Assembly: GCA_964007475.1 (NCBI GenBank) | Contig: OZ023274.1 | Span: forward strand, 91,039,213 to 91,103,212 | Reading direction: 5' to 3' | Origin: Hybos culiciformis | Lineage: Eukaryota; Arthropoda; Insecta; Diptera; Hybotidae | Length of the DNA: 64,000 nt | Part shown: in pieces, positions 60,856 to 64,000 of the stretch | Layout of the letters: the number at the start of each line of letters is the position of its first letter | How positions within the stretch are numbered: the stretch's first letter is position 1 | Notes under the pieces: generated by a model | What the model was told of the DNA's origin: nothing | What the model saw: the letters and a program-made list of their open reading frames with translations, nothing else | The model's database searches: none | Program-made: the position numbers and the translations under genes

Positions 60856-62641
60856 TGCTGAAAGAGTTTTACAAGGCAAGTTTTTCATACAGAAGAATAA
60901 ACATTCAAACTTTCGTAAATCATGCTTAATAACTAATTTGTAATTTGCCTACATACTAACAAATCAACAGCAAAAAGGAGAAAAAAGTAAAAAAGTATTT
61001 ATAATTTGCTCATTGATCCCCTTACGAAACTATCAAATAAATTTATGTTGAGTTGACCCTGCAAAGAAGCTAATTAAATTTTAATACATGTCTTAAGTCT
61101 AACTACCTATACGTAATAACTAAACTTTCATTTCAACTTCTAAACATTTCAACATATATGTAAAAAATAACAAATGAGAAGACAATAAACTCAGTTCCGA
61201 GATAAGAAATTCATCCACACACATATCATAAGCCGGATGTAAATATTACATTATCAGAAAAAATTTTTAATCTCGAAGTTACGTTTGAAATACTTCTTAT
61301 TATATGAAAAATTTATTATATTAAAAAGTTTATTTAGCGCCACTTTTCTAAAAATAACCTTAAGAAATTGATTGATTTTACGTTGTTATGCAAAAAAAAA
61401 AAAAAATTTATGTATTTACCTAAAAAGTAGTACAATATAGTTATAGCACAATTTTTACGTTTTTTTTACTCCTGGGTTTTTCTTTACTTTGCAAATTTTA
61501 TTCGAATTAAATAGAAAATTATAGAACGAAGTTGAGCTTGATGTATTAAATGGTAGCGGTACGTTTGATTGTAAGTATATTTGACTGTAAGTAAGTATAT
61601 TTTAATGAAATACATTTTAATGAAAGTACATTTTACTGAAAGTACATTTTTGTTTGAATCTACCTATCACCTTTTACCGGGCGATGGACATCATATGTTA
61701 GCGCGGATAGACAACATTTATGAAAATGACATTTGTTCGTGCTGAACAAAAAAACCTGCGTTATGCGGAACAACTATTAATTTTAAAATATTTTAAAATG
61801 ACATCTATTTGCGAAGGTAGTTTTACAATTAATTAACTTCAAGAAATATTATAAAAACTACCAAAAAACTTGGAATAAGAAATAATACAATCGAATATTT
61901 TGACTTTTGAACAAGGATACTTAAATTTTTCACAAAAAATGTAAAAGTTTAATAAATTCGTCTGTGTGCAAGTACATAGCATTGGTTTAACGTAACTATT
62001 CTTTATGTAAGTACCTACTAGTTTTAAAATAAATCAAAACTATGGTCTTCAAACCTAGCTTGAAAACATCAAACATTTATTGTAATGTAACAATAAGTAA
62101 ATACCAGAGTAAATAATTACTTTTAAAAATTTTGGCGGTCAAAATTTACTTAAGAAATAAACAATGTCATTTATTTCTTTGATAAAGTACCTAAATACTT
62201 AGATAAGCAAAAAAGCAGAAAGCATTTCATTAAATTTTATGAAAGTAAATAAATTCTAAATCGAAACCATAATATTAAATTTGGCAAATTAAAACCATAA
62301 CTAAAAAAATAATTTTCTCATTGTTTACTATACTATTATAAATGCAAGATAAGAAATTCGCAAAATAAACAAAAATATATGTCAAAGTTTTATTCAATTT
62401 TCTGTAAGCCTGATTTGTTATCGTTATTAATTGCTTTTTATTAATACATTGCAATTAATTCAGTAAGTATATTTTACACATTTATATTGGTCGTACTAGC
62501 TATGTAATTAACTTAGCATTCAACTAGGTTTCTAATATAAAATGTACATTATTATTGTGTAAAAACTACAATGTGCATACTCATAGTTATGTATTATTAA
62601 ATATATATTGTGGATTGTAATGTTATATAATGAGTGGGCAA
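60856..62641. other. A+T-rich intergenic sequence with a short tandem repeat
   Basis: Apart from the 61602-61655 repeat, nothing is recognised. A GC-richer patch at 61675-61775 has imperfect dyads but no frame. Confidence 0.45.
61602..61655. repeat. Tandem repeat of a 15-16 base unit
   Basis: Three units of the form TAATGAAAGTACATTT (variants TAATGAAATACATTT and TACTGAAAGTACATTT) in a row. Confidence 0.75.
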
Positions 62642-62760
62642 GTTTAAAATTTACTCGTCTGTAGCGTTGTTCACAGTGTTTTTTAACACGTCATTCAACC
62701 TGGTTGAAAATTATCAAACCATTTTGCATGATTGACAAGTTGATTATACTCAGTGTGTAT
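62642..62760. repeat. Dispersed repeat, copy B
   Basis: Partner of 60723-60855, with about three quarters of positions shared by eye. It directly abuts the foldback-like block to its right. Confidence 0.6.
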
Positions 62761-63056
62761 GGCTCCGCGAGCAAAGCTTTTCTCGCGTTTCTGTGGGGCT
62801 TCAGGGATTATAATCCCTTTCTTCGCAACGTAATATATGGCAAAACCCAGCGCCGTCCCCCAGGACACCTCCTCTACCCCCTCTCCTAAAATAGGGCAAA
62901 TCCAGGTAAAAAAAATTGGGCAAAACATACGAAAACTTTGGGAGGCCACAACGGAGGACTTACTGAAAAAATTCTCTTGGATTTAGGGGTTTCGTCACCG
63001 CCTGTATATCTCCAGCAAATTTCAGACAAATCAAGACTGTACACATAATCTGCACT
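62761..63056. mobile_element. Partial relative of the GC-rich foldback family
   Basis: Ends in ATCTGCACT like copies 1 and 2 and shares, in the same order, CCTCTACCCCCTCTCC, GGGCAAA, GAAAACTTTG.GAGGCCA and TTTCGTCACCGCCTG. Most of the left arm is missing or replaced by sequence containing GGGATTATAATCCC and CTCGCG motifs. The minus-strand frame at 62695-62949 (MASQSFRMF...) is an arm artefact. Confidence 0.6.
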
Positions 63057-64000
63057 TCATCTTTTTTTGATATTTGGATTGTGTTGTAGCAGGTAGCACT
63101 ACATTATTACGGGTAGTAACTACCTATACACCTTATGGACCTGTCTAACCACTTATATCTCTTATCATAGGTATTACGTGAAAAGAGAACTGTATAGCCC
63201 AACCGGCTGAAATAGAAAACCTAGGTAGAAGTTTAAATGCCAACGTAAATATGGAATCCTACCTAATTTCAGAGAATAAGAGAAAATTAAAAGCGAGTTT
63301 AGTTAGGTAGGTAGGTATTTAGCAAAATCCGAATAAATAACAATTTTCACAGAATGACCCGATATACAAATTCTTTTTATTTTTAAATTATCATTCATTT
63401 CTTAAAAGAAAAAATTTTCCAATTTATGTCGGAAAATAGTTATAGATAGATAGGTAGGTAAATCAAAGATTAAAATTTCACATTATTCAAAAAAAAAATG
63501 TTTTCTTTTTTTTTATTTTACTTGTGGTGTGTGAAAATTTTTGCATTCATAAAAAATGTTTGCATGAAAAACTACCTATATGAAAATCAACAACCCAAGA
63601 AAATATTAATTTGTGAATTTAATAAAAAAAATTAATTTTTTTTTTATTTCATTAAATTTTATTTTAAATTTGTTTTTTGTTTTATTTTTATTGTAGGTTT
63701 TTTTTTTTTGTAAATTTTTGCACGCCCAACAAAAAATTACCTAAAAAAAAAAAATTTAAAAACGTCAAATGAAAAAAAAATTTGCAAATGTGTTGTGAAT
63801 TTTATTTGAGCAAAAAAAAAACAGAAGAACCTTTCTGTGGAGAAAGGGCAGAGAGGCATGGCGCCACAGTTCTTTTATAAATTTCTTTCTTTTTTTTTTG
63901 CAGATTTTTTCAAACTTTTTTCTTTTTTTTTGTAATTCTTTAAATTTAATTAAATATAAAATAAAATTTATTGAATTTTTTTTTGTAATAAAAGTGCATT
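63057..64000. other. Right edge: A+T-rich sequence with one GC island
   Basis: The only patch of note is about 63828-63880, AACCTTTCTGTGGAGAAAGG followed by GGCATGGCGCCACAGTTCTT, with several short dyads (CTTTCTGTGGAGAAAG, TGGCGCCA). On the minus strand it also looks like a pyrimidine tract ending in CACAG, that is, a possible splice acceptor. No gene can be called. Confidence 0.35.

Noticed and set aside
62695..62949. 84-codon minus-strand frame MASQSFRMF...
   Set aside because: It crosses the junction of a dispersed repeat and a foldback arm; its start matches frames produced by the other foldback copies.
1..64000. CRISPR arrays, prophage, bacterial operons or insertion sequences
   Set aside because: All recognised genes are split by spliceosomal introns and belong to animal families; no spaced direct-repeat array is present.

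Overview
The window is nuclear DNA from an animal, most likely an insect. It is very A+T-rich (by eye three quarters or more) and full of poly-A/poly-T runs. Its genes are split by short GT-AG introns, and TACC/GGTA tetranucleotide runs recur, as in several hemipteran, lepidopteran and neuropteran assemblies. The species cannot be fixed from the sequence. There are no bacterial features, rRNA genes, CRISPR arrays or intact tRNAs.

Six conserved protein genes were rebuilt exon by exon with matching splice phases. They are: (1) a jitterbug-type filamin on the minus strand (1-6552, its 3' part runs off the left edge); (2) tamo/SPATA2-like on the plus strand (21206-24679); (3) Naa35/Mak10, the NatC auxiliary subunit, on the minus strand (28363-32631); (4) mitochondrial ribosomal protein S28 on the plus strand (34245-35283); (5) a syntenin-type double-PDZ protein on the minus strand (36260-37974); (6) the pseudokinase Nrbp/Madm on the minus strand (49402-52803, perhaps with a last exon at 46952-46998). 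They form no operon and no evident pathway. They act in actin cross-linking, ubiquitin-related adaptor function, N-terminal acetylation, mitochondrial translation, PDZ scaffolding and pseudokinase adaptor signalling.

Layout: jbug and tamo are divergent across a 14.6 kb A+T desert that holds an hAT-like MITE and one exon-like GC island. tamo and Naa35 converge. Naa35 and mRpS28 diverge across 1.6 kb that holds a dead mariner transposase and a TA-flanked MITE. mRpS28 and syntenin converge. Between syntenin and Nrbp lie two GC-rich near-palindromic foldback elements. Right of Nrbp (52.8-64 kb) no convincing gene was seen; that part holds a TTAA-flanked piggyBac-like MITE, tRNA-like and other dispersed repeats, and a third foldback relative.

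The most interesting items are a candidate two-exon small gene nested antisense in tamo intron 2, a likely overlooked last coding exon of Nrbp, the long foldback elements that could make double-stranded RNA, and several MITEs with readable target-site duplications. Nothing here amounts to a clearly new multi-gene system.
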